NCBI RefSeq assembly: GCF_022513565.1
Contig: NZ_JAKWBE010000002.1
Coordinates: 434,001-498,000 of the forward strand
Source: Streptomyces gilvus
GTDB taxonomy: Bacteria > Actinomycetota > Actinomycetes > Streptomycetales > Streptomycetaceae
Reading direction: 5' to 3'
DNA: 64,000 nucleotides
In this document: positions 41,974-51,119 of the stretch, in pieces
Numbering within the stretch: position 1 is the first letter of the stretch
How the letters are laid out: every line of letters starts with the position of its first letter
Notes under the pieces: generated by a model
Told to the model about the DNA's origin: nothing
The model's input: only the letters and a program-made list of their open reading frames with translations
Database searches by the model: none
Program-made: the position numbers and the translations under genes

Positions 41974-42603
41974 ATGGCCATGACTGCCGGGCACACGGAG
42001 TCAACCGCTGCTGCACGACAGGGCGGCCGCACGCCGCGCAGCAGGCTCAAACCCGAGCGTGAGGCGGAGCTGTACGCGGCCGTACTGGATCTGCTGAGGG
42101 AGCTCGGCTACGAGTCCCTGACCATGGACGCCATCGCCGCCCGCACCCGCTGCAGCAAAGCGACCCTCTACCGGCAGTGGTCGGGCAAACCCGAGCTGGT
42201 CGCCATGGCACTGCGTCACGAGAAGCCCGCCTCCTTCGACGGCATCGACACAGGTTCCCTGCGCGGCGACCTCGAAGCGCTCGTGGGCCAGATCAACGAC
42301 CGCCAGGTAGAGAAGGACACCGCGCTCATGCGGGCTCTCTTTCACGCAGTCCACACCCACCCCGAACTCCTCCAGGCACTGCGTGACGTGCTCATCGACC
42401 CCGAACTGAGCGGGTTCAACGCACTGTTGGCCCGGGCGGCCGCGCGGGGCGAAGCCGCCGCGGACACACCGGCCGCGGCCTACATCCCCCAGATGCTGCT
42501 CGGCGCCCTGATCACCCGGCCGCTCCTGGACAACCAGCCGGCCGACGCCGCGTTCGTGCACGAATACCTTCGCGCCGTGGTCCTCCCCGCGCTCGGCCTC
42601 TGA
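41974..42603 (+). CDS. TetR-family transcriptional regulator
   Basis: A 209-residue TetR protein with 'LTMDAIAARTRCSKATLYRQ' as helix-turn-helix and the C-terminal domain of the TetR_C_11 type ('ALMRALFHAVHTHPELLQAL'). GAGGAG precedes the ATG. It lies 128 bp upstream of an MMPL exporter gene on the same strand, so it probably controls that exporter. Confidence 0.87.
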   Translation: MAMTAGHTESTAAARQGGRTPRSRLKPEREAELYAAVLDLLRELGYESLTMDAIAARTRCSKATLYRQWSGKPELVAMALRHEKPASFDGIDTGSLRGDLEALVGQINDRQVEKDTALMRALFHAVHTHPELLQALRDVLIDPELSGFNALLARAAARGEAAADTPAAAYIPQMLLGALITRPLLDNQPADAAFVHEYLRAVVLPALGL

Positions 42604-42730
42604 ACTCGCCGCCGCCCCTGGTACGGCGCCGCCACTTTCCCTCCTCCCGCCTGACGTGCGCCACTCCCGCCGTCGGGATGGACCGCCATGCCCCTTTGCA
42701 CACCAACGACCCGACCCGGAGCAACTTCTC

Positions 42731-44908
42731 GTGGCCACATTCCTGTACAAACTAGGACGATTTTCCTTTCGCCGCCGACGGCTCGTCGCCCTCCTCTGGG
42801 TGGCCCTGTTGGCAGCTGTCGGCATCGGCGCTGCCAGCGCCAACACCACAGGTGACAACAGCTTCTCCATCCCCGGCACCGAGGCCCAGAAGGCCTTCGA
42901 CCTGCTGGACAAGCGCTTCCCGGCACTGAGCGCGGACGGCGCCCAGGCGAACATCGTCTTCCGGGCACCCACCGGCGAAAAGATCACAGCCACCGGCAAC
43001 AAGGCAGCGGTCGAGGCCGCCGTGGCCGAACTCAGTGACGGCAACAAGCAGGTCGTCAGCGTCCTCGACCCGTTCAAGGTCGGCTCGGTGAGCCGGGACG
43101 GCAGGACGGCCTACGTCGCCGTGTCCTACAAGGTCCAGTTCAACGAGATGTCGGATCAGTCCAAGAAAACCCTTCACCGGGTCCTCGACGACGGCCGGCA
43201 CGCAGGACTGACGGCCGAGGCGGGCGGCACCGCCATGGCCGAGCTCCCGAAGACCGGCTCCACCGAGATCATCGGCATCGCCCTTGCCGCCGTGGTCCTG
43301 GTCATCACTTTCGGCTCGCTCGTCGCCGCTGGGCTCCCCCTCCTGACGGCTGTCGTCGGCGTCGGCGTCGGAGTCGCCTCGATCATGGCCCTCACCAAGG
43401 TCCTCGACCTGTCCAGCACCACCCCGACGCTCGCCTCGATGATCGGTGTGGCTGTCGGCATCGACTACGCGCTCTTCGTGGTCTCCCGCTACCGCTCCGA
43501 ACTCTCCGCGGGCAGCGAGCGCGAGGAGGCGGCGGGCCGCGCGGTCGGCACGGCGGGCTCCGCGGTGGTCTTCGCCGGTCTGACCGTCGTGATCGCGCTG
43601 GCGGGTCTGGCCGTCGTCAACATCCCCAGCCTCACCAAAATGGGTCTCGCCGCGGCCGGAACCGTCTCCATCGCGGTGATCGTCGCTATCACCCTCGTCC
43701 CGGCCCTGCTCGGCTTCGCCGGCAAGCGCGTACTGAGCCGCAAGGCCCGGACGGGCAAGGAGGAGACCAACGACGGCAAGCCGAACATGGGTACGCGCTG
43801 GGCGACCTTCGTCCTGCGTCGGCCGGTCACGGTCCTGATCACGGCAGTGGTCGCTCTGGGCGTCGTCGCCATCCCTGCCGCCAGCCTGAAGATGGGCCTG
43901 CCCGGCGACGGTGATCAACCGACCCGCACCACTCAGCGCAAGGCCTACGACATGCTCGCCGAAAGCTTCGGGCCCGGCGTGAACGGCCCTCTGCTGGTGA
44001 CCGTCGACGCCGCGGCCGACGGCGGAAACGTCAAGACCGAGGCCACCGAGGTGAGCAAGACCATCACTCATCTCAAGAACGTCGCTCTCGTCGCACCGGC
44101 GACCTATGACAAGGCGGGGCGCACCGCCATCCTGACCGTCATCCCGACCACCGGACCCGACAGCACCAAGACCGAGCACCTGCTCTCCGACATCCGCCAC
44201 CGCACCGGCGACAACGTCATGGTCACCGGCTTCACCGCCATGAAGGTCGACGTGTCGGCGAAACTCAACGACGCCCTCGTGCCCTACCTGGGACTCGTCG
44301 TCGGCCTCGCGTTCCTCCTGCTGATCCTGGTCTTCCGCTCGATCCTGGTCCCGCTCAAGGCCGCCCTCGGCTTCCTGCTGTCGGTACTCGCCTCGCTCGG
44401 CGCCGTCGTCGCGGTCTTCCAGTGGGGCTGGGCCGCCGACCTGCTCGGCGTCCACCAGACCAGCCCGATCATGAGCATGATGCCGATCTTCATGGTGGGC
44501 GTCGTCTTCGGCCTGGCCATGGACTACGAGGTCTTCCTGGTCACCCGCATGCGCGAGGCCCACGTCCACGGGGAGAGCCCCCGCGAGGCCGTCGTCACCG
44601 GCTTCCGGCACGGCGCTCGCGTCGTCACCGCCGCCGCCATCATCATGATCAGCGTCTTCGCCGGCTTCATCGGCTCCAACGAGCCAATGGTCAAGATGAT
44701 CGGCTTCGGACTCGCCTTCGCCGTCTTCGTCGACGCCTTCATCGTCCGCATGACCATAGTCCCCGCCGTGCTCGCCCTGCTCGGCGATCGCGCCTGGTGG
44801 CTGCCGGGGTGGCTGGACAGGGCGCTGCCCAACGTGGACGTCGAGGGCGAAGGGCTGGCCCGGCACCACGCCGGCTCACCGGAGGAGCCCCAGCTGACCC
44901 GCGTCTGA
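42731..44908 (+). CDS. MMPL-family (RND superfamily) membrane exporter
   Basis: A 725-residue protein with twelve membrane segments in the RND layout: one span, a large outer domain, five spans, and a repeat of that plan. The proton-relay Asp residues are in 'GVAVGIDYALFVVSRYR' and 'GLAMDYEVFLVTRMREAH', both typical of MMPL proteins. It probably exports lipids or hydrophobic drugs using the proton gradient. The GTG at 42731 has GGAG nine bases upstream; a more upstream ATG is less likely. A 16-bp perfect stem terminator follows. Confidence 0.9.
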   Translation: MATFLYKLGRFSFRRRRLVALLWVALLAAVGIGAASANTTGDNSFSIPGTEAQKAFDLLDKRFPALSADGAQANIVFRAPTGEKITATGNKAAVEAAVAELSDGNKQVVSVLDPFKVGSVSRDGRTAYVAVSYKVQFNEMSDQSKKTLHRVLDDGRHAGLTAEAGGTAMAELPKTGSTEIIGIALAAVVLVITFGSLVAAGLPLLTAVVGVGVGVASIMALTKVLDLSSTTPTLASMIGVAVGIDYALFVVSRYRSELSAGSEREEAAGRAVGTAGSAVVFAGLTVVIALAGLAVVNIPSLTKMGLAAAGTVSIAVIVAITLVPALLGFAGKRVLSRKARTGKEETNDGKPNMGTRWATFVLRRPVTVLITAVVALGVVAIPAASLKMGLPGDGDQPTRTTQRKAYDMLAESFGPGVNGPLLVTVDAAADGGNVKTEATEVSKTITHLKNVALVAPATYDKAGRTAILTVIPTTGPDSTKTEHLLSDIRHRTGDNVMVTGFTAMKVDVSAKLNDALVPYLGLVVGLAFLLLILVFRSILVPLKAALGFLLSVLASLGAVVAVFQWGWAADLLGVHQTSPIMSMMPIFMVGVVFGLAMDYEVFLVTRMREAHVHGESPREAVVTGFRHGARVVTAAAIIMISVFAGFIGSNEPMVKMIGFGLAFAVFVDAFIVRMTIVPAVLALLGDRAWWLPGWLDRALPNVDVEGEGLARHHAGSPEEPQLTRV

Positions 44909-45007
44909 GGCGCTCGGGTCCATCAAGTCCCGGGGGTGCCGGCCGGTGCGGATCGGCGGGCGCCCTCGGGTCGCGCCGGACCGTGGGGACGGGCCTGGCG
45001 CGACACA

Positions 45008-45049
45008 GGGCCGGCAGAGGTCGCGCGAACGGCCGACCTCTGCCGGCCC
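45008..45049. terminator. Strong terminator after the MMPL gene
   Basis: GGGCCGGCAGAGGTCG (45008-45023) pairs without mismatch with CGACCTCTGCCGGCCC (45034-45049); 10-base loop. The longest perfect stem seen in the window. Confidence 0.85.
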
Positions 45050-45179
45050 ATGACCGTCGTTGCCCCACGGGCAGGACAGACGCCGGCCGGGTGATTGGCG
45101 GCCCGTGCCTGCGACGTGGAGCAGCGAGACAGCCAGGCACACCTCAGCGGCCCCCGCGTCAGCTCGTCGGGGCGACGAA

Positions 45180-45440
45180 GCACATCCATCTGGTGACTAA
45201 CGCCCAGAACGGGGTGCGCCACGACTTCGTCGACCACGTGGCCCGCGTAGACCTGGGCGCCACGGGCGGCATGAAGGCCCGCTTCGGCGGCCGTGCCGAA
45301 GCCTTCCTTGAGGGGGAAGGCGAAGGCCGACGCGCGCCCACCAGGACCAGCAGTTCGCCGTCGGCCACGGGTGCGAGCACGACCGGCACGGCACGGAGTT
45401 CGACGGCCCGCGCCTCCCGACGGGCCCGGTAGCCCCGGTA
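45180..45440 (-). pseudogene. Unidentified frameshifted coding remnant
   Basis: On the minus strand one frame reads 'ARAVELRAVPVVLAPVADGE' and 'LLVLVGA' with biased third positions, then a shift by one base continues as 'FGTAAEAGLHAARGAQVYAG' and 'HVVDEVVAHPVLGV'. This suggests a decayed gene. A faint likeness to microcompartment shell proteins ('AAEAG..AAR') is too weak to name it. Confidence 0.3.
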
Positions 45441-45740
45441 GTCGCATTGCGGTACCGAGTGACGTCCCGCAGCCGGCGGATGGCGGGTGGGGCACGAAGC
45501 CGGGGCGGATCATCTGGCGTTCGGCGACCTTGCACGGCCACATCGCGTCCAGCTTGTCGGTCTTGCGCCGTCGGGGCAGGTGTTCACATCGCGGGCGTTG
45601 ACCAGCCACGTGTCGAATCCGGCCGCCTCCAGTACGTGGAAGGCGCGCTTCCAGTAGTCGCTGGTGGCCTCCATGACCACCCGGGTCACCCTCAGGCGCC
45701 TGAGGTTGTCGGCCATGCCCAGCAGCGAACGCGTCATCGT
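45440..45740 (-). pseudogene. Relic of an IS110-family transposase
   Basis: Typical IS110-family pieces are spread over frames: 'RVTRVVMEATSDYWKRAFHV' and 'LEAAGFDTWLVNARDV', then 'RRRKTDKLDAMW' with 'MIRPGFVPH', then 'AIRRLRDVTRYR'. In living members these form the continuous DEDD catalytic N-terminus. Two frameshifts and loss of the remainder make it a dead fragment. It marks an old insertion between the MMPL and XRE genes. Confidence 0.7.
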
Positions 45741-45774
45741 CGGGCGCAGCGGAAGGGTGCTACTCGCAGGCGCC

Positions 45775-46374
45775 CTACGCGCCGTCACACTCGCCGCTCT
45801 CAGCTGCGTCGCGTTGGTGGCCGCGGCGGGCGTCACGGTCGAAGATGCCCATGATCTCGCACGGGCCGCCCTCGGCTCCGATCGCGTGCGGCATCATGGT
45901 GGGGAACTCGGCGGCCTGGTTGGCCTCGATGCGGAACCGGCGATTGCCGAGCATCAGGATCGCCGTACCGGAGAGCACGACGAGCCATTCGCGGCCGGGG
46001 TGGGCGCGCATGCGGGCGGGATTGTCGGGCGGCGGTTCGGTCATGCGTCGACGCATGACGCTCATGCCGGGTTCGCCCTTGATGGGCCAGCGCATCAGGC
46101 CGTGGGTGCCGTCGATCATCGGGCTGACGACGACGTCGTCGGCGGCGTTCTCCACAAGCTGGTCCAGGGTGGTGTCCAAGGCGCGGGCGAGGGTGACGAG
46201 CTGGTCCAGGGCGAGGCGGCGCTGTCCGTTCTCGATCCGGCTCAGCGAGGACTGGCTGAGGTTGGCGCGGGTAGCCAGTTCTTCCAGGGACCAGCCCTGT
46301 GCGACGCGCAGCGCGCGGATCCTTTTGCGTACGAGGCCGTCCAGCCCCCCGTCTCCTTGCGTCATAGGCAACAT
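45775..46374 (-). CDS. XRE-family regulator with C-terminal cupin domain
   Basis: A 199-residue protein. The N-terminal HTH_3 domain is 'RVAQGWSLEELATRANLSQS' with 'SLSRIENGQRRLALDQLVTL'; the C-terminal cupin contains 'HPGREWLVVLSGTAILMLGN' and 'RFRIEANQAAEFPTMMPHAI'. Such regulators sense small ligands or metals via the cupin. The ATG at 46374 has GGAGGGG six bases before. It is divergent from a flavin reductase gene (83 bp) followed by an MFS exporter, which it probably controls. Confidence 0.88.
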   Translation of the reverse strand: MLPMTQGDGGLDGLVRKRIRALRVAQGWSLEELATRANLSQSSLSRIENGQRRLALDQLVTLARALDTTLDQLVENAADDVVVSPMIDGTHGLMRWPIKGEPGMSVMRRRMTEPPPDNPARMRAHPGREWLVVLSGTAILMLGNRRFRIEANQAAEFPTMMPHAIGAEGGPCEIMGIFDRDARRGHQRDAAESGECDGA

Positions 46375-46456
46375 CGTATGCCCCTCCTGCAAATGGGGCC
46401 TAACGTCGAGCACGGATGGTCCAGCACGGGTGCCATGCACGACGAAAGGGCGCGAC

Positions 46457-47459
46457 ATGTCTGCGCAGAATTCCCGCTACGAGAGCGAGACCCTGCCCAC
46501 GGAGACGGTGGACGTGATCGGCGGCGGCGCAGCGGGCCTGAACGGGGTGCTCATGCTCGCCCGCTCGCGCCGCTCGGTCGTCGTGATCGACAGCGGCACC
46601 CCGCGCAACGCGCCCGCCGCAGCCATGCATGGCTTCATCCTCCTGGACGGCACCCGCCGCCCGAGATCCTCAGGCGCGCACGGGGCAGGTTGGCCAGTAC
46701 GGCGGCCAGATCGTCTTCGGCGAGGTCGTCTCTGCCGAGCCCACCGCCCCTGCGCCCGACGACGACCTGCGGTTCACCGTCGCTCTCGCCGAGGGCCGCA
46801 GCGTGACCGCGCGCCGCGTCCTGGTGGCCACCGGTCTGCGCGACATGCTGCAGCAGGTGCCGGGCCTGGCCGAGCACCGGGGCCACAGCGTCGTGCACTG
46901 CCCCTACGGCCACGGCTGGGAGGTGCGCGACGAGCCCATCGGCATCCTGGCCACCAGCCCCGCGTCCCTTCATCACGCGCTGCTGTTCCGTCAGCCGACC
47001 GACGACCTCGTGTACTTCACCCATCGCGCCGGCCCGGAGGAGGATGACCACGCCCGGTTCGCCGCCCGCAACATCCGCATCGTCGAGACCGCGGTACAGG
47101 AAGTCGTCGGTGAGGAGGGCGCCCTGGCCGGTCTGCTCCTGGTCGACGGCACCTTCGTCGCCCGCCGCGTGATCGCGGTCGCCGGGCAGACGCAGGCCCG
47201 CGCCGAGGGCCTGGACGGGCTGAAGCTGCCGATGGAGGGCCTGCCCGACAACATGGGCCGTCGCTTCGCCTCCGCGATGGCCGACACCACCGACGTCCCG
47301 GGCGTGTGGGTCGCCGGAAACGCCACCGACCTCACCGCGCAGGTCGGGGCCGCCGCCGCGGCCGGCGCCCTGGCCGGATCCCACATCAACGCCCCGCCGG
47401 CCACCGCCGACAACGACGCGGCCCTCGCCGCCGCCCAGGCCGCGGACATCCCCGCCTGA
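46457..47459 (+). pseudogene. Thioredoxin-reductase-like FAD/NAD(P) oxidoreductase, frameshifted twice
   Basis: The FAD-binding start 'VDVIGGGAAGLNGVLMLARS' through 'MHGFILLDGT' is in one frame, 'PPEILRRARG' is in the next, and 'GQVGQYGGQIVFGEVVSAEP' to the end (47459) is in the third. Each change fits loss of one base in a homopolymer run (a C near 46653 and a G near 46684). The long C-terminal part is otherwise healthy, with 'HCPYGHGWEVRD', in which the second redox Cys of CxxC is replaced by Gly, and a final 'VWVAGNATDLTAQVGAAAAA'. Either a recent pseudogene or two sequencing errors. Intact relatives accompany MFS exporters like the next gene. Confidence 0.75.
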
Positions 47460-47576
47460 CATCCGGTCGAACCGCGCACCGCGCCCAACGGTCCGCGCAA
47501 CCTCTGCTTCACCACCCCTTTGCGACCGCCCCTGCGGCGGCGCGCTGAGTCTGCATGCCCTTTTTGAGAGGAAATC

Positions 47577-49175
47577 ATGAGTAGCAACCAGCCTCCCCAG
47601 GCGGCGGCCGTCCCGATCGGCGGCGGAGGTACGCCGGATGCGCGTCAGCTGCGCGCGATCCTGATCACCGTCTCCATCGCACTGATGGCCGTCATCGCCT
47701 CGGTGTCCGGCCTGAACGTCGCCCAGACCCACATGGCCGTCGAGTGGGGCGCCTCGCAGACCACTGTCCTGTGGATCATCAACATCTACACCCTTGCCCT
47801 GGCCGCCCTGCTGCTGCCGCTCGGTGCGATCGGTGACCGATTGGGCCGCAAGCCCATGCTGATCACCGGACTGATCATCTTCGGCGCCGCCGGCGTCACC
47901 GCCGGGCTCGCCCCGTCGGCCGCAGTGATGATCGGCGCCCGGGTGGCCGCGGGCATCGGCGCCGCGATGATCATGCCGATCACGCTGGCCGTCATCACCT
48001 CCACGTTCCCCGAGGAGGAACGGGGCAAGGCGATCGGTGTGTGGACCGGTGTCGCCGGAGGCGGCGGCATCCTGGGCATGTTCCTCTCCGCGCTCCTCGT
48101 GGACGTCGCGGACTGGCGGTGGCTGTTCGCACTGCCCGTGGTCCTGGTCGTCGCCGCGCTGGCGATGACCCTGAAGTCGGTGCCCAACTCCCGCGAACAC
48201 CCCACCCATTCCTTCGACACCATCGGCGCCATGGTGTCCACCGTCGCCGTGATCGGTCTCATCTTCGTGTTGCAGGAAGGTCCCCAGCGCGGCTGGACCG
48301 ACTCCGTCACCCTGATCAGCCTGGCCGTCGGCCTCGTCGCCGCCATCGCCTTCGTGGCCTGGGAGCTCCACCGCCGCGACGCATCCCTGCTGGACGTACG
48401 CCTCTTCCGTGAGCGCGGCCTGGCCGGCGGCTCCGTCACGCTGCTCGTCGTCTTCGGAGTCCAGGCAGGCATCGCCGTCGTCCTCTTCCCGTTCTTCCAG
48501 GCGGTGCTGGGCTGGTCGGGCCTGCTGTCCACCGTGGCGATGATGCCCATGGCCATGATGATGATGGTGGCGTCCGGCGTGGCCCCCAAGATGGCTGCCA
48601 AGATCGGCGCCCGCTTCACCATGACCGTGGGCATCGCCCTGTCCACCCTCGGCCTCGCGCTGATGGCCCTGTTCGTCTCCGTCGACGGCGGCTACCTGTC
48701 CATCCTCGCCGGTATGCTCGCCATGGGCATCGGCATGGGCCTGTCGATGACGCCCTCCACCGAGGCCATCACCAGCTCCCTGCCCCGCGCCAAGCAGGGC
48801 GTTGCCTCCGCCCTCAACGACGTCACCCGCGAACTCGGCACCGCCCTGGGCGTCGCGATGCTCGGCGCGCTCCTGGCCAACGGTTACCGCAGCGCCATCG
48901 ACGACAAGCTCGGCGGCATCCCCCACAGGGCCGCGGACACCGCACGCGAAGGCGTCGCCAACGCCGTCGAGGTGGCACCGAGCACCGGCAGCCACGCCCA
49001 GGACCTGATCCACACTGCGCGGCAGTCCTTCGTCGACGGCTGGCAGCAGGCCATGTGGGCAGGCGTCGCCGTCATGGGCGTGCTGCTCGTCCACGTCGCT
49101 CTTCGCGGGCCGAAGGGCCCAGACCTCGCCCTCACCGACGAGGCCGAGACCGCGGAGACCGTCGCCGTCCGATGA
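47577..49175 (+). CDS. MFS drug exporter, DHA2 (14-TMS) family
   Basis: A 532-residue transporter with about fourteen membrane segments. Motif A is 'GAIGDRLGRKPMLI'; motif C-like 'GVWTGVAGGGGILGMFLSAL' follows, typical of drug:H+ antiporters. GAGAGGAAATC precedes the ATG. It lies 117 bp after the frameshifted reductase gene on the same strand and probably shares its XRE-cupin control. Its likely role is efflux of a toxic compound. A clear terminator follows. Confidence 0.9.
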   Translation: MSSNQPPQAAAVPIGGGGTPDARQLRAILITVSIALMAVIASVSGLNVAQTHMAVEWGASQTTVLWIINIYTLALAALLLPLGAIGDRLGRKPMLITGLIIFGAAGVTAGLAPSAAVMIGARVAAGIGAAMIMPITLAVITSTFPEEERGKAIGVWTGVAGGGGILGMFLSALLVDVADWRWLFALPVVLVVAALAMTLKSVPNSREHPTHSFDTIGAMVSTVAVIGLIFVLQEGPQRGWTDSVTLISLAVGLVAAIAFVAWELHRRDASLLDVRLFRERGLAGGSVTLLVVFGVQAGIAVVLFPFFQAVLGWSGLLSTVAMMPMAMMMMVASGVAPKMAAKIGARFTMTVGIALSTLGLALMALFVSVDGGYLSILAGMLAMGIGMGLSMTPSTEAITSSLPRAKQGVASALNDVTRELGTALGVAMLGALLANGYRSAIDDKLGGIPHRAADTAREGVANAVEVAPSTGSHAQDLIHTARQSFVDGWQQAMWAGVAVMGVLLVHVALRGPKGPDLALTDEAETAETVAVR

Positions 49176-49207
49176 CCGCGTAACAACTGGGCGGATCATC
49201 CGTCAGA

Positions 49208-49239
49208 CGTTGGGCATCGCGATACCCCGATGCCCAACG
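49208..49239. terminator. Terminator after the MFS exporter gene
   Basis: CGTTGGGCATCG (49208-49219) pairs perfectly with CGATGCCCAACG (49228-49239); 8-base loop. Confidence 0.8.
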
Positions 49240-49436
49240 CCCCAGCTCAGCAGCGCATGTCGCAACGGGGACACGCATGCCGAACGAGCTCCTTGGACAC
49301 CTCTGTCACCGAACCGTGCGTGAAGATCGAGGCTTACCGCCACATCAGTACCCCACTCCAAAGTGCGTACTCACGCAGCGTCACGTCTTCTTCTAGGCTC
49401 GGAGCACCAATCACCCATTGAGGAGTTACCCGACTC

Positions 49437-50291
49437 ATGAGCCTTGTCATCACCGGCGCCACCGGAAACCTGGGCCGCGCAGCGGTGGAAACCCTGCTGG
49501 AGAAGGTCCCCGCCGACCACATCATCGCCGTCGTTAGGTCGGAGGGGAAGGCGGCCGACCTGGCGGCACGCGGAGTGCGGATCGCCGTCGCGGACTACAA
49601 CTCGCCGAAGACCTTCGAGGGCCTGTTCACCGAGGGTGACAAGGTGCTCCTCGTCTCCGGCAGCGAGATGGGCAAGGACCGCGCAGCCCAGCACAAGGTG
49701 GTCATCGACGCCGCCCGAGCCGCCGGTGTGGCACTGTTGGCGTACACCAGTGTTGTCGGGGCGCTCACCTCATCGCTGGCCGACGACCACCGTGCCACCG
49801 AGGGACTGATCCGGGAATCCGGTCTGCCCTACGTCGTGTTGCGCAACGCCTGGTACCACGAGAACTACACGTCTCAGCTGGCCCAGGTCCTGGAGCACGG
49901 AGCCGTGACGCAGGCCGCCGGCGAGGGTCGGATCGCCACCGCCTCTCGCGACGACCTCGCGGCTGCTGCCGCGGCCGTCCTGGTCGGCGAGGGCCACGAG
50001 GGCAAGACCTACGAACTCACCGGCGACACCGCATACAGCTTCGCTGAGTTTGCCGCCGAGCTGACCCGGCAGACAGGCAAGGACGTCACATACCACGCTG
50101 TGCAGGGCGAGACCTACCTCGGCATCCTGACCGGCGCCGGCGTGCCGCCGTTCCTCGCGGAGGTGCTGGTCGACTTCGACACGTCCATCGAGAAGGGCGA
50201 GCTGGCAGTCACCACGGACCACCTGTCCACCCTCATCGGCCGTCCCGCCGCCCCGATCACCGACGCCATCGCGGTGGCGCTGAAGAGCTGA
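49437..50291 (+). CDS. QorB-like NmrA-family NAD(P)H:quinone oxidoreductase
   Basis: A 284-residue atypical SDR. TGATGNLG at residues 6-13 binds the nucleotide, followed by 'VRIAVADYNSPKTFEGLFTE' and 'VLLAYTSVVGA'; there is no YxxxK. The pattern matches QOR2/QorB (YtfG), which reduces quinones with NADPH. GAGGAG lies ten bases before the ATG. The companion HxlR regulator that usually stands divergent from qorB is absent here, although the upstream 200 bp are non-coding. The decayed relative at 40485 shares 'ELSGPEALTG'-like features. Confidence 0.85.
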   Translation: MSLVITGATGNLGRAAVETLLEKVPADHIIAVVRSEGKAADLAARGVRIAVADYNSPKTFEGLFTEGDKVLLVSGSEMGKDRAAQHKVVIDAARAAGVALLAYTSVVGALTSSLADDHRATEGLIRESGLPYVVLRNAWYHENYTSQLAQVLEHGAVTQAAGEGRIATASRDDLAAAAAAVLVGEGHEGKTYELTGDTAYSFAEFAAELTRQTGKDVTYHAVQGETYLGILTGAGVPPFLAEVLVDFDTSIEKGELAVTTDHLSTLIGRPAAPITDAIAVALKS

Positions 50292-51119
50292 TCAAGGATA
50301 TGGCCGCTCACCTGTGGCGATGGGTGACGTGACGGTTGAGATGTCCACCGCCCGGGCGGTCACCGAGGTGAACCGCTCCGGGATCGGTGGAGGTGGTATG
50401 CCCCGGGTTCAACGGGGTCGGATCGCTGGAGAATTGACCATCCGTCGGCCTTCGGAGACCCGGCTCGAGGCGGAGCTGGCCGTCCACCGGCGGGCAGCGG
50501 AACCACTCGGGGAGACCACCTCCCCAAAAGGCGGTTCGAGGCCATCCGAGTGATGGCCGGCGAGGGGCATTCGGTGCAGCGGGCCTGCCGAGCGCTGCAC
50601 CTGGCGGAGTCGGGCTACTACGCCTGCCGCCCCACGACCTCCTCACCCTCGCGGGTCGGCACGCAGCTGGCGGCCGGGGCCGCCGCAGTCATTCCGATCG
50701 CTGTCGCAAGGGAGCGTTGTCCCAGCGACAAGGGCGCGCTGGAAGGGCACAGGGCCGGAGCGTCCACGTCACTGAGGGTCGCGCTCCTGTTGCGAACGGG
50801 CGGGAGACCTCGCACATCTCCCCCTGGTCGTACTGAGGACGGCCGTAGGCGAAGATCGAGGCGGGCGGAAAGCCGGAGGACACCTGTCCGAAGTGAGGTC
50901 ATGGACGGTCGGGCGGAAGCGCCGGCGCGAGTCTGAAGAGGCGACTCACGCGGCATTCCAGCCCTTTCGACATTTGTCGAATCGGCCGGGCAGGGGTTCT
51001 CTGCATCTGCCGGTGGTGACCGATTTCAGGTTGGCCGTACGGTCTGGGCACCGTCGGATTCCAACTGTTCACGTCAAGGACTGAGCGGTTGGAGGCCACC
51101 TAGGATTCGGAGCTTCTTC
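50292..51119. other. Region with a transposase relic and no intact gene
   Basis: 828 bp between qorB and the HIBADH-like gene. The left part holds the IS3 relic described separately. From 50660 to 51100 open frames on both strands have no recognisable family and no ribosome sites. No intact inverted repeats of an IS element were found by eye. Confidence 0.6.
50405..50660 (+). pseudogene. Relic of an IS3-family element (orfA end and orfB start)
   Basis: One frame gives 'RGRIAGELTIRRPSETRLEA' and 'ELAVHRRAAEPLGE', the end of an IS3 OrfA leucine-zipper helix; another gives 'RRFEAIRVMAGEGHSVQRAC' and 'RALHLAESGYYACR', the start of OrfB. The catalytic DDE domain is missing. A decayed insertion. 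Confidence 0.6.

Noticed and set aside
42752..44869. A 705-codon minus-strand frame opposite the MMPL gene
   Set aside because: Rich in Asp, Gly, Glu and His with no hydrophobic or family pattern; a shadow of the MMPL gene.
45180..45440. Bacterial microcompartment shell protein gene
   Set aside because: The resemblance covers about 15 residues, the frame is broken and no other microcompartment gene is in the window.
46635..49199. An 854-codon minus-strand frame opposite the reductase and MFS genes
   Set aside because: Shadow frame; it crosses two plus-strand genes with clear domains.
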